A DNA stretch of 64,000 bases. Origin: Lachnospiraceae bacterium (GTDB lineage Bacteria > Bacillota > Clostridia > Lachnospirales > Lachnospiraceae). This document shows, piece after piece, positions 1 through 8,201 of the stretch. The notes below the pieces were generated by a model. That model did not search any database. It was not told the DNA's origin and was given only the letters and a program-made list of their open reading frames with translations. The stretch covers positions 124,001 through 188,000 of the forward strand of contig JAFSIS010000070.1 of assembly GCA_017439665.1 (NCBI GenBank), in the 5' to 3' direction. A program made the translations under genes and the position numbers. Positions within the stretch are counted from its first letter, which is position 1, and the number at the start of each line of letters is the position of its first letter.

Positions 1-3
1 GAA

Positions 4-1713
4 ATGATCAAAGGAATTTCAGAAAACCGGAGAATTTGGTTGGTAGGGTTAAGCTTAATTATGATGCTGCAGCTTATTGTGGCATCATATTTTTGTATGG
101 AAAAACAGGGCTATCATTATGATGAGTACTATTCCTATTATTCCTCCAATGTAACCTATGGTCTGGCACCCACGGACAGAGAGTGGAAGGATGGGGGAGA
201 GATCAGGAGTGAATTCATGGTATTGCCGGATGAGGGCTTCAACTATGGAATGGTAAGATTGATGCAGACCTATGATGTACATCCGCCCCTTTACTATTTT
301 TTCCTGCATACGGTATGCTCCTTCTTTCCCGGGATATTTTCCAAATGGTTCGGGCTGGGATTGAATCTGCAGTTTTTTTGCATAGCGTATTGGCTTTTTG
401 CCAGGATCAGCTATGAGATTTTCAGACAAAACAAAGGGATGACGGCTCTGGCCTGTCTGCTTTTCGGTTTCCAGCCGGGGATCATGAGCGGGATTACCTT
501 TATCCGGATGTATATGCTGCTTTTGGTCTGGTGCCTGGCCCTTACCTGTTGGCATATTCCTTTTTGGAAAGGGAATCTCAGCCTGAGGCCGGGCCGGATA
601 ATCGGCTTGATCCTGTTGGTGACAGCGGGATTTTTGACCCATTATTATTTTGCGGTCTTTCTCTTTTTCCTGGCGGCCTTTACCTGTTTATTCCATTGGC
701 TGATGAATAAAAGATTGAAGGAAAGCGTTGTCTATGGAAGCTGTGTGTGTGCAGGAATGGTTCTGGCGGTGGCTCTGTATCCCGCAAGCCTTTCCCATAT
801 TTTTCGGGGGTATCGGGGTACAGAAGCCACAGGAGCCTTTTTTGACCTGTCCAATACTCTGCTCAGACTGGATTTTTTTACCCGACTGATGAATGATTCT
901 GTGTTTGGGGGAGCCTTCTGGCTGCTGATGCTCCTGCTTGTGGTGGCAGCAGGTTTACTGCTTTTGAAAGGTGTAAAAAGAAAAGAAGCAGGGGAAATTT
1001 TCAAAAGAATGAAACAAAAAGAGGCAGGGAAAGCTTCGAAGGAGGTAAATCCTGTTGCATACGGCTGCCTGCTTACGGTGACACTGGGCTATTTTTTTGT
1101 GGTAGCCAAAACGGCACTCTTAAATGCTGAGGAAGCCAACCGCTATGAACTCCCTGTTTACGGCTTCTGGCTGCTGCTGGTACTGGGAGCCGTTTATGCA
1201 GCTGCAGTCCGGCTGGCAGAAGGCGGTAAGTGGGCTTTGTATAAAGGGGAAAAGGCCAAAGAGAGACAGACCAAGGGGGGAAACAGAGAAGAAAGAGCCG
1301 GGAAGAGTCTGTTCGTTGGCATAGCCACGGCAGTTATTCTGGGCTGCCAGCTTTTGGCATTGGGCCAGGGAAAGGTACAGTTTCTTTACCCCGAAGATGC
1401 GAAGAATGTGGCCTGGGCAGCAGAGCATAAGACAGAGATGATCATTTATCTCTATAATCCAAATAATATGTGGATGATCTGGGATGAATCGGAAGAATTG
1501 ATGCAGTACGAACGGATTTATTTTGTCAGTCTGGCTGATACTGTACCTATAGAGGAGAAGGAACTTTTGGAAGCAGACAGGATCTATGTGTATACCTCCC
1601 GCATGGAAGCAGGAGAAGAACTGATGGACAGGCTTTTGGAGGACAGTACAGAGCTTTCCGGCAAAGAAAAGATCCGTGAGCTGCTTTACTGCGATCTGTA
1701 CTGTCTGGATTAA
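4..1713 (+). CDS. GT39-like polytopic glycosyltransferase (GT-C fold)
   Basis: Predicted integral-membrane glycosyltransferase that would move a sugar from a polyprenyl-phosphate donor on the outer face of the membrane. The 569-residue protein has one N-terminal membrane helix (about 11-31), then an acidic loop motif YDEYY with Asp40-Glu41 and a D-V-H-P-P-L-Y-Y motif at about 91-98. Both are typical of the GT39/PMT-like GT-C group. Many hydrophobic helices follow, and a soluble tail of about 110 residues ends the protein. The ATG lies at the very edge of the window, so its ribosome site cannot be judged. It converges on the reverse-strand DUF212 gene six bases downstream. The acceptor is unknown; membership of the GT-C superfamily is fairly safe. 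Confidence 0.75.
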   Translation: MIKGISENRRIWLVGLSLIMMLQLIVASYFCMEKQGYHYDEYYSYYSSNVTYGLAPTDREWKDGGEIRSEFMVLPDEGFNYGMVRLMQTYDVHPPLYYFFLHTVCSFFPGIFSKWFGLGLNLQFFCIAYWLFARISYEIFRQNKGMTALACLLFGFQPGIMSGITFIRMYMLLLVWCLALTCWHIPFWKGNLSLRPGRIIGLILLVTAGFLTHYYFAVFLFFLAAFTCLFHWLMNKRLKESVVYGSCVCAGMVLAVALYPASLSHIFRGYRGTEATGAFFDLSNTLLRLDFFTRLMNDSVFGGAFWLLMLLLVVAAGLLLLKGVKRKEAGEIFKRMKQKEAGKASKEVNPVAYGCLLTVTLGYFFVVAKTALLNAEEANRYELPVYGFWLLLVLGAVYAAAVRLAEGGKWALYKGEKAKERQTKGGNREERAGKSLFVGIATAVILGCQLLALGQGKVQFLYPEDAKNVAWAAEHKTEMIIYLYNPNNMWMIWDESEELMQYERIYFVSLADTVPIEEKELLEADRIYVYTSRMEAGEELMDRLLEDSTELSGKEKIRELLYCDLYCLD

Positions 1714-1719
1714 GGCTCC

Positions 1720-2172
1720 TTACGACATAATGAAGTAAGCGGTGAGGATGCCCAGGATGGCACCGGCCAGAACCTGAAGAGGAGTATGGCCTACGAATTC
1801 CTTCAGCTGCTTCTCGATGTCCATATCCTTGCCCATATGGGAGAACAGCTCCACCATATCATTTAACACCTTGGCCTGTTTTCCGGTCTCCTGACGTACG
1901 CCGATGGCATCGTACATGACTACCATGGCCAGGATGGCTGTTACGGCAAACTCAAAGCTTCCGGCTCCATATTGTATGGCGCAGGCAGCAGCCAGGGCAC
2001 AGACCGTAGAGGAGTGAGAGCTTGGCATTCCGCCTCCGCCCACCAGACGTTCAGCCACGAACTCACGGTTCAGGATTACATAGAGTATGGTTTTCAGTAC
2101 CTGAGCGATCACCCATCCGGTAGCAGAAGCGATTAAAATCTTGTTTTGTAGTAATTCAGAAAAAAACTGCAT
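1720..2172 (-). CDS. DUF212 / divergent PAP2 family membrane protein (YuiD-like)
   Basis: Small membrane protein of the DUF212 family, distantly related to PAP2 acid phosphatases. It has 150 residues from the chosen start. The G-G-G-G-M-P-S-S-H-S motif (about 45-54) corresponds to the phosphatase signature, and a late G-H-T-P-L-Q-V motif plus four hydrophobic segments are visible. Family members have been proposed to act on lipid phosphates, but no activity is firmly established. I chose the internal ATG at 2172 because a GGGGGAG ribosome site precedes it on the reverse strand; an in-frame ATG 16 codons upstream lacks one. It is the only reverse-strand gene in the first 21 kb and is divergent from the next gene. 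A role in recycling undecaprenyl pyrophosphate would fit the locus but is inference. Confidence 0.85.
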   Translation of the reverse strand: MQFFSELLQNKILIASATGWVIAQVLKTILYVILNREFVAERLVGGGGMPSSHSSTVCALAAACAIQYGAGSFEFAVTAILAMVVMYDAIGVRQETGKQAKVLNDMVELFSHMGKDMDIEKQLKEFVGHTPLQVLAGAILGILTAYFIMS

Positions 2173-2270
2173 AAGATGTCTCCCCCGTGGTTCTGCAAAA
2201 TAGTAATTCAGGCAGAACAAGAATCAAAATCAGTATAATACATTTTCGACAAAAAAGAAAGGCAGAGCTA

Positions 2271-3959
2271 ATGGTTTCGGTATTGATCAGTTTTATTTAT
2301 CTGGGAATGACCAGCTTTTTGCTGGGTTATGGCATAAAAATGGCTGCACAGCGTTTCCTGGGCTACTCTATTCGTGAGATAACCGGTATTTTCATGGCCG
2401 GATTGGCAGCAGCCACCGTTTATGCAGGTTTTTACAGCCTTTTTTCAGGTGTAGGAGGGGGAGCCAATGGAGGGCTGCTCCTGCTTTGTGCCATAAGCCT
2501 TTTTGCCGGGAGAAGGGAACTGCCCGGATTTTTACGGAAAAAGACAGAGAAGCTGAAGCCGGCAGCCTTTTTGGGGCTTCTTTTACTGATTCTGATTATG
2601 GCTTACGGAAGCAGCAGGGGCTATCTACATTTCGATACCGGCCTCTATCACGCCCAGAGTATCCGATGGATTGAGGAGTACGGAGTAGTGCCGGGGCTGG
2701 GAAATCTTCATTCCCGGCTGGCCTATAACAGCAGTGCCTTTTTGCTGACGGCCCTTTACAGCGGAAGCTTTCTTACCGGAAGATCTCTCCATACGGCAGC
2801 CGGGTTTCTGGCACTGATCCTGGCAGTAAAAGGATTTTCCGTCATCGGTGTATGGAAACGAAAAAAGATACTTCTTTCAGACTTTGTCAAGGTGGCTTTA
2901 TTGTGGTATCTTTCTATGATCTATACGGAGATGGTCTCGCCGGCCTCTGATTATTTTGCCATGCTTTTTTTGTTTTATGTAGTCATTACCTGGCTGGAGC
3001 TGGAGGAAACGGGGGAAAAGAAGATTACACCCTACAGTCTTTTGTGTGTTCTTCTTGCGGTTATCGTCAGCATTAAATTGTCAGCGGCCGTTATGCTGCT
3101 TCTGGTCATCAAGCCGGCGATGGTATTACTTCGGGAAAGAAGGTATCGGGAGATCGCCATTTATCTGGTGCTGGGAATTGTGGCTGTTTTTCCTTATCTT
3201 GCCAGGAACGTGATCCTCTCCGGCTGGCTGGTCTATCCCTTTGCAGGCCTGGATCTGTTTTCGGTGGATTGGAAGATTCCCATAGGAGAAGTGCAGTATG
3301 ATGCAGAGGAGATCAAGGTCTATGCCAAGGGAATGACGGATGTACTGCTTAAAGATACTCCCATAAGGGTATGGCTTCCGGAATGGTTTGGAGGATTGAA
3401 GGGACTGGAAAAGCTCTGGGTTATGGCTTCAGCTGCCAGTACAGTACTGGGAAGCCTCTGGTGCCTTGTCAAAGGAATAAAAAAAGAAAAAGAGGTTTAT
3501 GGAATCATTTTTCTGGAACTGGTAATGATTATCGGTTATCTGTTCTGGCAGCTGGGAACGCCGTTGGTGCGCTATGGCTACATCTATATTCTGGCCTTTC
3601 CGTTTTTGACGGCCGGACTCTGGATCGTCTCACTGCCGGACAAAGGAGGCTTTATCCGAAGGCTGATGGCAGCAGCCCTGGTAGTTCTGGCTCTGTATAA
3701 GGGAAAAAATCTTGTTCAGGATATGATCCGGTTTGCGCATCTGGACTGCTGGCTGTGGCAGCAGGATTATCAGGCGGGAGCCATAGACAGCTACGAGCTG
3801 GAGGGAATAACCATCTATATTCCGCTGGATTCGGGGCAGATTGGCTATGATGCCTTTCCTTCATCCCCCTATATCCGGGAGGATATTGAGCTGAGAGAGG
3901 GAACTCTGGAGGGTGGTTTTCGAAAGAAACAGGAAGGTGCTGTGGAAAGCGAGTCATGA
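2271..3959 (+). CDS. LIC_10190-like polytopic membrane protein
   Basis: Large polytopic membrane protein of 562 residues with about 11 predicted helices. The loop after the third or fourth helix reads F-D-T-G-L-Y-H-A-Q and is followed by a G-N-L-H-S-R-L-A-Y-N-S-S stretch. These resemble the conserved segments I recall for the LIC_10190 family of membrane proteins found in polysaccharide loci. The function is not established; a GT-C-like lipid-linked glycosyltransferase role is plausible. The ATG at 2271 is preferred over an in-frame ATG 28 codons upstream because the extension is polar, overlaps the divergent promoter area and AGAAAGGCAGAG precedes 2271. The soluble C-terminal tail (about 75 residues) is shared in style with other membrane proteins of the locus. 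Confidence 0.7.
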   Translation: MVSVLISFIYLGMTSFLLGYGIKMAAQRFLGYSIREITGIFMAGLAAATVYAGFYSLFSGVGGGANGGLLLLCAISLFAGRRELPGFLRKKTEKLKPAAFLGLLLLILIMAYGSSRGYLHFDTGLYHAQSIRWIEEYGVVPGLGNLHSRLAYNSSAFLLTALYSGSFLTGRSLHTAAGFLALILAVKGFSVIGVWKRKKILLSDFVKVALLWYLSMIYTEMVSPASDYFAMLFLFYVVITWLELEETGEKKITPYSLLCVLLAVIVSIKLSAAVMLLLVIKPAMVLLRERRYREIAIYLVLGIVAVFPYLARNVILSGWLVYPFAGLDLFSVDWKIPIGEVQYDAEEIKVYAKGMTDVLLKDTPIRVWLPEWFGGLKGLEKLWVMASAASTVLGSLWCLVKGIKKEKEVYGIIFLELVMIIGYLFWQLGTPLVRYGYIYILAFPFLTAGLWIVSLPDKGGFIRRLMAAALVVLALYKGKNLVQDMIRFAHLDCWLWQQDYQAGAIDSYELEGITIYIPLDSGQIGYDAFPSSPYIREDIELREGTLEGGFRKKQEGAVESES

Positions 3960-4098
3960 TGAGAGCAGCGGATATAGAGTAGTGGAGGTGAAACGTGACG
4001 AAATAAAGCGATCAATCACGAATCTTCACGATGGAAAAGAATAGGGGAAGCAAAAGTTTGGTGGTATGATGAAGGAAAAGTTCGAGAGTTAAGAAATG

Positions 4099-4111
4099 CT
4101 GATTGAATCAG
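4099..4111. repeat. Odd palindrome CTGATTGAATCAG upstream of the Spo0A-domain gene
   Basis: A perfect 6+1+6 palindrome in the 180-base gap between the LIC_10190-like gene and the Spo0A-domain gene. It is flanked by A-rich (left) and T-rich (right) arms, so the hairpin can extend. The same 13-mer recurs at 61644-61656, with relatives at 8150-8176 and 13400-13435. The rest of this gap shows no clear promoter. Confidence 0.5.
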
Positions 4112-4139
4112 TATTTTCCCAGATCAAAAAGGAGCGAAT

Positions 4140-4484
4140 ATGATACATGAAGTAACCAGACTGATGCTGGAGATTGGTGTTCCGGTGCATTTAAAGGGCT
4201 ACCATTATCTGCGGGAAGCGATCTGCCTGACCGCCGAGGATATGGAGCTGGTGGGGAGCGTAACCAAGCTTTTATACCCACAGATAGCCAAAAGGTTCGT
4301 GACCACAGACGGAAAAGTGGAACGGGCCGTGAGGAATGCCATAGAGGTGAGCTGGGAAAGAGGCAATGCGGAAATGTTTGAACAGATTTTCGGCTACTCC
4401 AGGGATACGGGAAAAACCAGGCCCACCAATAGTGAATACATCGCCTGCATGGCGGATAAAGTTCGTTTGGACTTTATGCAGTGA
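4140..4484 (+). CDS. Free-standing Spo0A-type C-terminal DNA-binding domain
   Basis: This 114-residue protein matches only the effector domain of Spo0A, the master regulator of sporulation. Visible hallmarks are I-G-V-P-V-H-L-K-G-Y near residue 12, a G-S-V-T-K-L-L-Y-P segment, the recognition-helix region V-E-R-A-V-R-N-A-I-E-V and the closing P-T-N-S-E-Y-I-A motif. The receiver domain with its phospho-acceptor aspartate is absent, so the protein cannot be switched on by phosphorelay in the usual way. An AAAAAGGAG ribosome site precedes the ATG, the frame is intact and conserved positions are kept, so it looks like a working gene, not debris. It may bind 0A-box-like DNA and could regulate the neighbouring glycan genes; that target is inference. 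It sits directly upstream of a predicted promoter. Confidence 0.85.
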   Translation: MIHEVTRLMLEIGVPVHLKGYHYLREAICLTAEDMELVGSVTKLLYPQIAKRFVTTDGKVERAVRNAIEVSWERGNAEMFEQIFGYSRDTGKTRPTNSEYIACMADKVRLDFMQ

Positions 4485-4496
4485 CTGTGCTATACT
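4467..4496 (+). promoter_or_regulatory. Sigma-A-type promoter ahead of the 4530 gene
   Basis: TTGGAC at 4467-4472 and TATACT at 4491-4496 are separated by 18 bases. The -35 lies inside the end of the Spo0A-domain gene. It would give a short leader before the ATG at 4530 and could start the main operon. Confidence 0.45.
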
Positions 4497-4529
4497 ATAC
4501 GATAATATGTCAGGAGTAGATTTCTATAT

Positions 4530-5564
4530 ATGTTGAGTATAGTTCTGTTATGGTCTGCAGTATACCTGACGGGTATGCTGTTGTGTAAAATAAGCGGGGA
4601 AAAAGAGACGAGCCAGTTGTGGATACATCTGGCTGGTTTCTTTTTCCTTTTTTTCAGTCAGGGAATCGTTTTTACGGCAGCCCAGTTACTGGAGCTTAGC
4701 TTCGGTCAGGCCTGCACCTACCTGATTCTGATTCTGACGCTTGCAGCCCTGGCAGGACTTTTTGCAGGAAGAAAAGAGCTTGCAGCCCTGCCGGGGAAAT
4801 TAAGGCAGCTGTTTGGGGAAGATAAGAAAAAGAAGCTTTATTTTGCCCTGATGTGCTGGCTGTGGCTGGGGATCTTTCTGGTTCTGGGAACGGGGATGGT
4901 CATGAACCGTCAGGATGCCCTTTTGGAGATTATGCAGACTACGCTGGAGACGGATACGATAAATAAGATACATCCTTTTACGGGACAACCCATGGAGCTG
5001 GGGGTGATCTTTTCCAAAAGGCTGCAGACCCTGCCCTTCTGGTACGCTGCCCTGCAGACCTGGACAGGCTGTTCGGCACAGGATACGGTCTGGGTGTGGG
5101 GAAGCTTTTTTACCATTACCTTTTCGCTGATAGCCTTTACGGAGCTGGCATCCCTGCTGTTCAAAAGGGATTTTCAAAAAATATGGCTTTTTGTCTGCCT
5201 GATGGAGCTGTTGATCCTGTCCGGAGACTATTTTACCGGTGCAGCCGGCTACCGTCTTCTGTTTTATGGCTATTCCGGTGAGACTATCGTAGGTTTTGTG
5301 GGTGTACCTTCCGTATTGATCATCCTGTATCGTTTTTTTGCCCCCTGGTTCCATCATCAGGATGAGGCTTGGCAGGAAGGAATAAAGTCAGGCTTTTGGG
5401 GGGCGGCAGTGCAGCTGGCACTGGTGCTGGGTACCTCTCTGTTTCTGGCACCCCTTCTCTGGGGTCCGGTGCTTCTTTTGATCACCATTTTACTGAGTCT
5501 GATCTGCCTGGGAGCAATCTGTCTGGTGAAAAAGTTTCGGGAGAGTAACTGCCCAAGGGGATAG
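4530..5564 (+). CDS. Polytopic membrane protein of unknown function
   Basis: A 344-residue membrane protein with about eight hydrophobic helices. After the third helix comes a charged linker, then a loop with E-T-D-T-I-N-K-I-H-P-F-T-G-Q-P-M, an acidic and proline-containing segment reminiscent of the DUF6077 group of clostridial membrane proteins; that assignment is tentative. AGGAG lies 14 bases before the ATG, and a TTG immediately follows the ATG, so the start could be shifted by one codon. The next gene (23 bases downstream) encodes further helices plus a soluble tail, so the two may form one functional unit or derive from a split gene. It is probably involved in glycan transfer or export, but nothing in the sequence proves this. 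Confidence 0.6.
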   Translation: MLSIVLLWSAVYLTGMLLCKISGEKETSQLWIHLAGFFFLFFSQGIVFTAAQLLELSFGQACTYLILILTLAALAGLFAGRKELAALPGKLRQLFGEDKKKKLYFALMCWLWLGIFLVLGTGMVMNRQDALLEIMQTTLETDTINKIHPFTGQPMELGVIFSKRLQTLPFWYAALQTWTGCSAQDTVWVWGSFFTITFSLIAFTELASLLFKRDFQKIWLFVCLMELLILSGDYFTGAAGYRLLFYGYSGETIVGFVGVPSVLIILYRFFAPWFHHQDEAWQEGIKSGFWGAAVQLALVLGTSLFLAPLLWGPVLLLITILLSLICLGAICLVKKFRESNCPRG

Positions 5565-5586
5565 GAAGGATTTGGGAGGATAGGGT

Positions 5587-6432
5587 ATGCAGATGATTTG
5601 GGAAATGATGATGACAGCCTTCAATGGGGTCAAGGAATCCGGCAGCTATGTTCTGTTTTACCTGCTGGCTCTGGGACTTGGGCTGATCGTTGCCTGGGAC
5701 CGCTATGGAAACAGTAAGTCGCCGGACAACTGGATGGTAGAGGAAGCAAAAAAGAAGATTCAGCTCTGGCCCTTTCTTTTCGGCCTGCTTTCCCTGCTTC
5801 TGATCGTAGTAAATCCGGTCAGTATCTGGATCTTGAACAGGCTGTCTCCTATACAGGGAAATGTGGAAAAGCTCTGGTCTCTTCTTTTAATGCTGTTTCT
5901 TATCGCTTACGGGGTGGTCTGCTTCATCAGCCTCCTGGGGGAGCAGAGGCAGAAAAATATCGTGGTTGTGGGCTTTGCCCTGTTGATCGGACTGGCAGGC
6001 AGCAATTACGGTCTTTTGTCGGAAAGAAACGGCGAAGAGGTATATGAAAGTCAGAAGGAGGCACAAGTAGCCCTTTATGATGCCAGGAAGGAGATGGCAG
6101 TGAGAAGGCCCGAAGCAATCGTGTTGGCACCTGCATCCTTCCTGGAGTATGCAGGAATTTATTATAATGGATATATCAGGGTTTTATATGGAAAGGATCT
6201 CTATACCCCCAATCTGGATCTGGGGATTGTGGATGCCTATCCGGAGGAATTTCTGGGAATTTATCAGATGGTGGAAAATCCTGGAGAGAACCTGGAGCTT
6301 CTGTCAGAGATGGCAGTCTTATACGACTGCAGTATAATCATGTTGGAGGATTTTGAGGGGAAGCCTGACAGCTTCGGCTCCTATGTGCTTATGGAGGAGA
6401 CAGGAGACTATCTGATTTACGGCTATCAATAG
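5587..6432 (+). CDS. Membrane protein with soluble C-terminal domain, unknown function
   Basis: This 281-residue protein has four hydrophobic helices in its first 145 residues and a soluble C-terminal domain of about 130 residues. That domain contains A-P-A-S-F-L-E-Y-A and a D-C-S-I-I-M-L segment. This tail resembles the C-terminal domains that close many polytopic glycan-assembly proteins in this locus. GGGAGG sits ahead of the ATG. With the preceding gene it could reconstitute a 600-residue-class protein like those at 2271, 37425 and 40372, hinting at a gene split. I recognise no catalytic motif. Confidence 0.6.
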   Translation: MQMIWEMMMTAFNGVKESGSYVLFYLLALGLGLIVAWDRYGNSKSPDNWMVEEAKKKIQLWPFLFGLLSLLLIVVNPVSIWILNRLSPIQGNVEKLWSLLLMLFLIAYGVVCFISLLGEQRQKNIVVVGFALLIGLAGSNYGLLSERNGEEVYESQKEAQVALYDARKEMAVRRPEAIVLAPASFLEYAGIYYNGYIRVLYGKDLYTPNLDLGIVDAYPEEFLGIYQMVENPGENLELLSEMAVLYDCSIIMLEDFEGKPDSFGSYVLMEETGDYLIYGYQ

Positions 6433-6465
6433 GATAAATGCTTCTATAGCAGAATGAGAGGAAAT

Positions 6466-7394
6466 ATGGCACTGTTAAGCATTATTGTTCCTTGCTATAA
6501 CGAGGAAGAAAATGTCAGATTTTTTTATGAGGAATTGATGAAGAACCGGGATTTTTTTACCGAAAAAGATCTCCGGACAGAGGTTCTCTATATTGATGAC
6601 GGCTCCAAAGACGGAACGGTAGAAGAAGTGAAAAAATTAAAACAGGAAGCAGAAAATGTACGACTGATTTCCTTTTCCCGTAATTTTGGGAAGGAGGCTG
6701 CCATCTATGCAGGGCTGCAAAAGTCCAGGGGAGACTATGTGGTAATGATGGACGCGGACTTACAGGACCCGCCCTCTCTGCTTCCGGAAATGTTCTCCTA
6801 TCTGGAAAAAGGCTATGATTCGGTAGCTACCAGAAGGGTGACGAGAAAGGGAGAGCCGCCCATACGGTCCTTTTTTGCCAGAGTATTTTATCGGCTGATG
6901 AACAGGATCTCTCAGACGGATATGGTGGACGGAGCCAGAGATTACCGGCTGATGACCAGGCAGGTAGTGGACTCCATTCTGTCCATGGGAGAATATAACC
7001 GGTTTACCAAAGGAATTTTTGGCTGGGTAGGCTTTAATACAAAGTGGGTAGAATATGAGAATGTGGAGAGAGTCCATGGAGAGACGAAGTGGAGCTTCTG
7101 GAAGTTATTCCTTTATTCTATCGAAGGAATTACCGCTTTTTCCACAGCACCGCTGGCCTTTGCCTCAGTGGTGGGCGTGCTGATGTGCCTTATTGCCTTT
7201 GGAGCTATCCTGTTTATCATCATTAAAACATTGATCTGGGGTGACCCTGTTGGAGGCTGGCCTTCCATGGTCTGCATCATTTTCCTGGTAGGGGAATGCA
7301 GCTGTTCTGCCTGGGAATCGTGGGACAGTATCTTTCCAAGACCTACATGGAAGTAAAGAGAAGGCCAATCTATCTGGTAAAGGAAGAATTGTAG
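6466..7394 (+). CDS. DPM1/GtrB-like GT2 glycosyltransferase with a 3'-terminal frameshift
   Basis: Polyprenyl-phosphate glycosyltransferase of family GT2, which loads a sugar onto undecaprenyl phosphate on the cytoplasmic face. The N-terminal catalytic domain shows S-I-I-V-P-C-Y-N-E-E-E-N, D-D-G-S and D-A-D-L-Q-D-P; two membrane helices lie near the C terminus. The reading frame that opens here stops at 7356 with an abnormal tail. In the next frame the normal family ending continues (G-M-Q-L-F-C-L-G-I-V-G-Q-Y-L-S, then K-T-Y-M-E-V) to a stop at 7392-7394. One G is missing from the run at 7291-7294. The gene is therefore either frameshifted, affected by a sequencing slip, or variable at that run. 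I prefer the ATG at 6466 (GAGAGG just upstream) over 6454. Confidence 0.8.
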
Positions 7395-7399
7395 TTATT

Positions 7400-8149
7400 A
7401 TGGTCAGTATTATCGTTCCGGTGTATAATGCAGCCGCTTATCTGGAAAAAACCATCAGAATGGTAGAAGAACAGACCTTTCAGGACTGGGAGCTGCTTTT
7501 AGTGGATGATTGTTCAGAGGATGAAAGCAGGCAGATTATCTGTAAATACAAAGAAAAACATCCGGATGAACGCATCCGTCTGATCTGTCAGGAAAAAAAT
7601 CAGGGAGCTGCAGCTGCCAGAAACCGGGGGCTTAAAGAGGCAAAAGGAAGGTATATTGCTTTTTTGGATGCGGATGATGTCTGGCTGAGGGAGAAGCTGG
7701 AAAAAGAGCTTTCATTTATGCAGAATAAAGGGGCCGCCTTCGTTTTTTCAGCCTATGAATTCGGGGATGAAGAGGCAAGGGGAACGGGTAGGATCGTAAC
7801 CGTGCCTGAACGGATCACTTACCGTCAGGCTCTGTCAAGAACGGTGATCTTTACCTCTACGGTGCTGCTGGATCGGGAAAAGATTCCGGACAGGCTGATC
7901 CGGATGCCTGATGTTTGCAGTGAGGATTCAGCCACCTGGTGGCAGATCCTCAGAAACGGGTATGAAGCCCAGGGATTAAATGAGGTTCTGGTGATCTACC
8001 GCAGACCGGGGAGATCCCTTTCCTCCAACAAGCTGACGGCGATCAGACGTATCTGGTTCTTATACAGGAAGGTGGAGGAGCTGCCCCTGATCCAAAGCTG
8101 TGTGTGCTTTATAGGATGGGCTTTTCGGGCCACCCTCAGACGGATTTAG
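7400..8149 (+). CDS. GT2 glycosyltransferase
   Basis: Cytoplasmic family-2 glycosyltransferase of 249 residues, with a single GT-A fold and no membrane helices. It begins at once with V-S-I-I-V-P-V-Y-N, then carries V-D-D-C-S (nucleotide binding) and D-A-D-D-V (metal and donor phosphate binding). The shortened C-terminal half is typical of the enzymes that add the second or third sugar to lipid-linked oligosaccharides. The ATG lies five bases after the restored stop of the frameshifted GtrB-like gene, so the two are translationally coupled when the upstream frame is intact. Donor and acceptor cannot be deduced. Confidence 0.85.
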   Translation: MVSIIVPVYNAAAYLEKTIRMVEEQTFQDWELLLVDDCSEDESRQIICKYKEKHPDERIRLICQEKNQGAAAARNRGLKEAKGRYIAFLDADDVWLREKLEKELSFMQNKGAAFVFSAYEFGDEEARGTGRIVTVPERITYRQALSRTVIFTSTVLLDREKIPDRLIRMPDVCSEDSATWWQILRNGYEAQGLNEVLVIYRRPGRSLSSNKLTAIRRIWFLYRKVEELPLIQSCVCFIGWAFRATLRRI

Positions 8150-8176
8150 AAAAATGCTGATAGGATCGGCATTTTT
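8150..8176 (+). terminator. Possible intrinsic terminator / palindromic element
   Basis: A perfect 8-bp stem AAAAATGC / GCATTTTT with an 11-base loop (TGATAGGATCG) begins right after the GT2 stop codon. The right arm supplies the T-run. It resembles the palindromes at 4099, 13400 and 61634, so it may be a member of that repeat family that also slows or ends transcription. Confidence 0.4.
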
Positions 8177-8201
8177 CGAGCTTTAAGAAATGGAGACAAG
8201 C

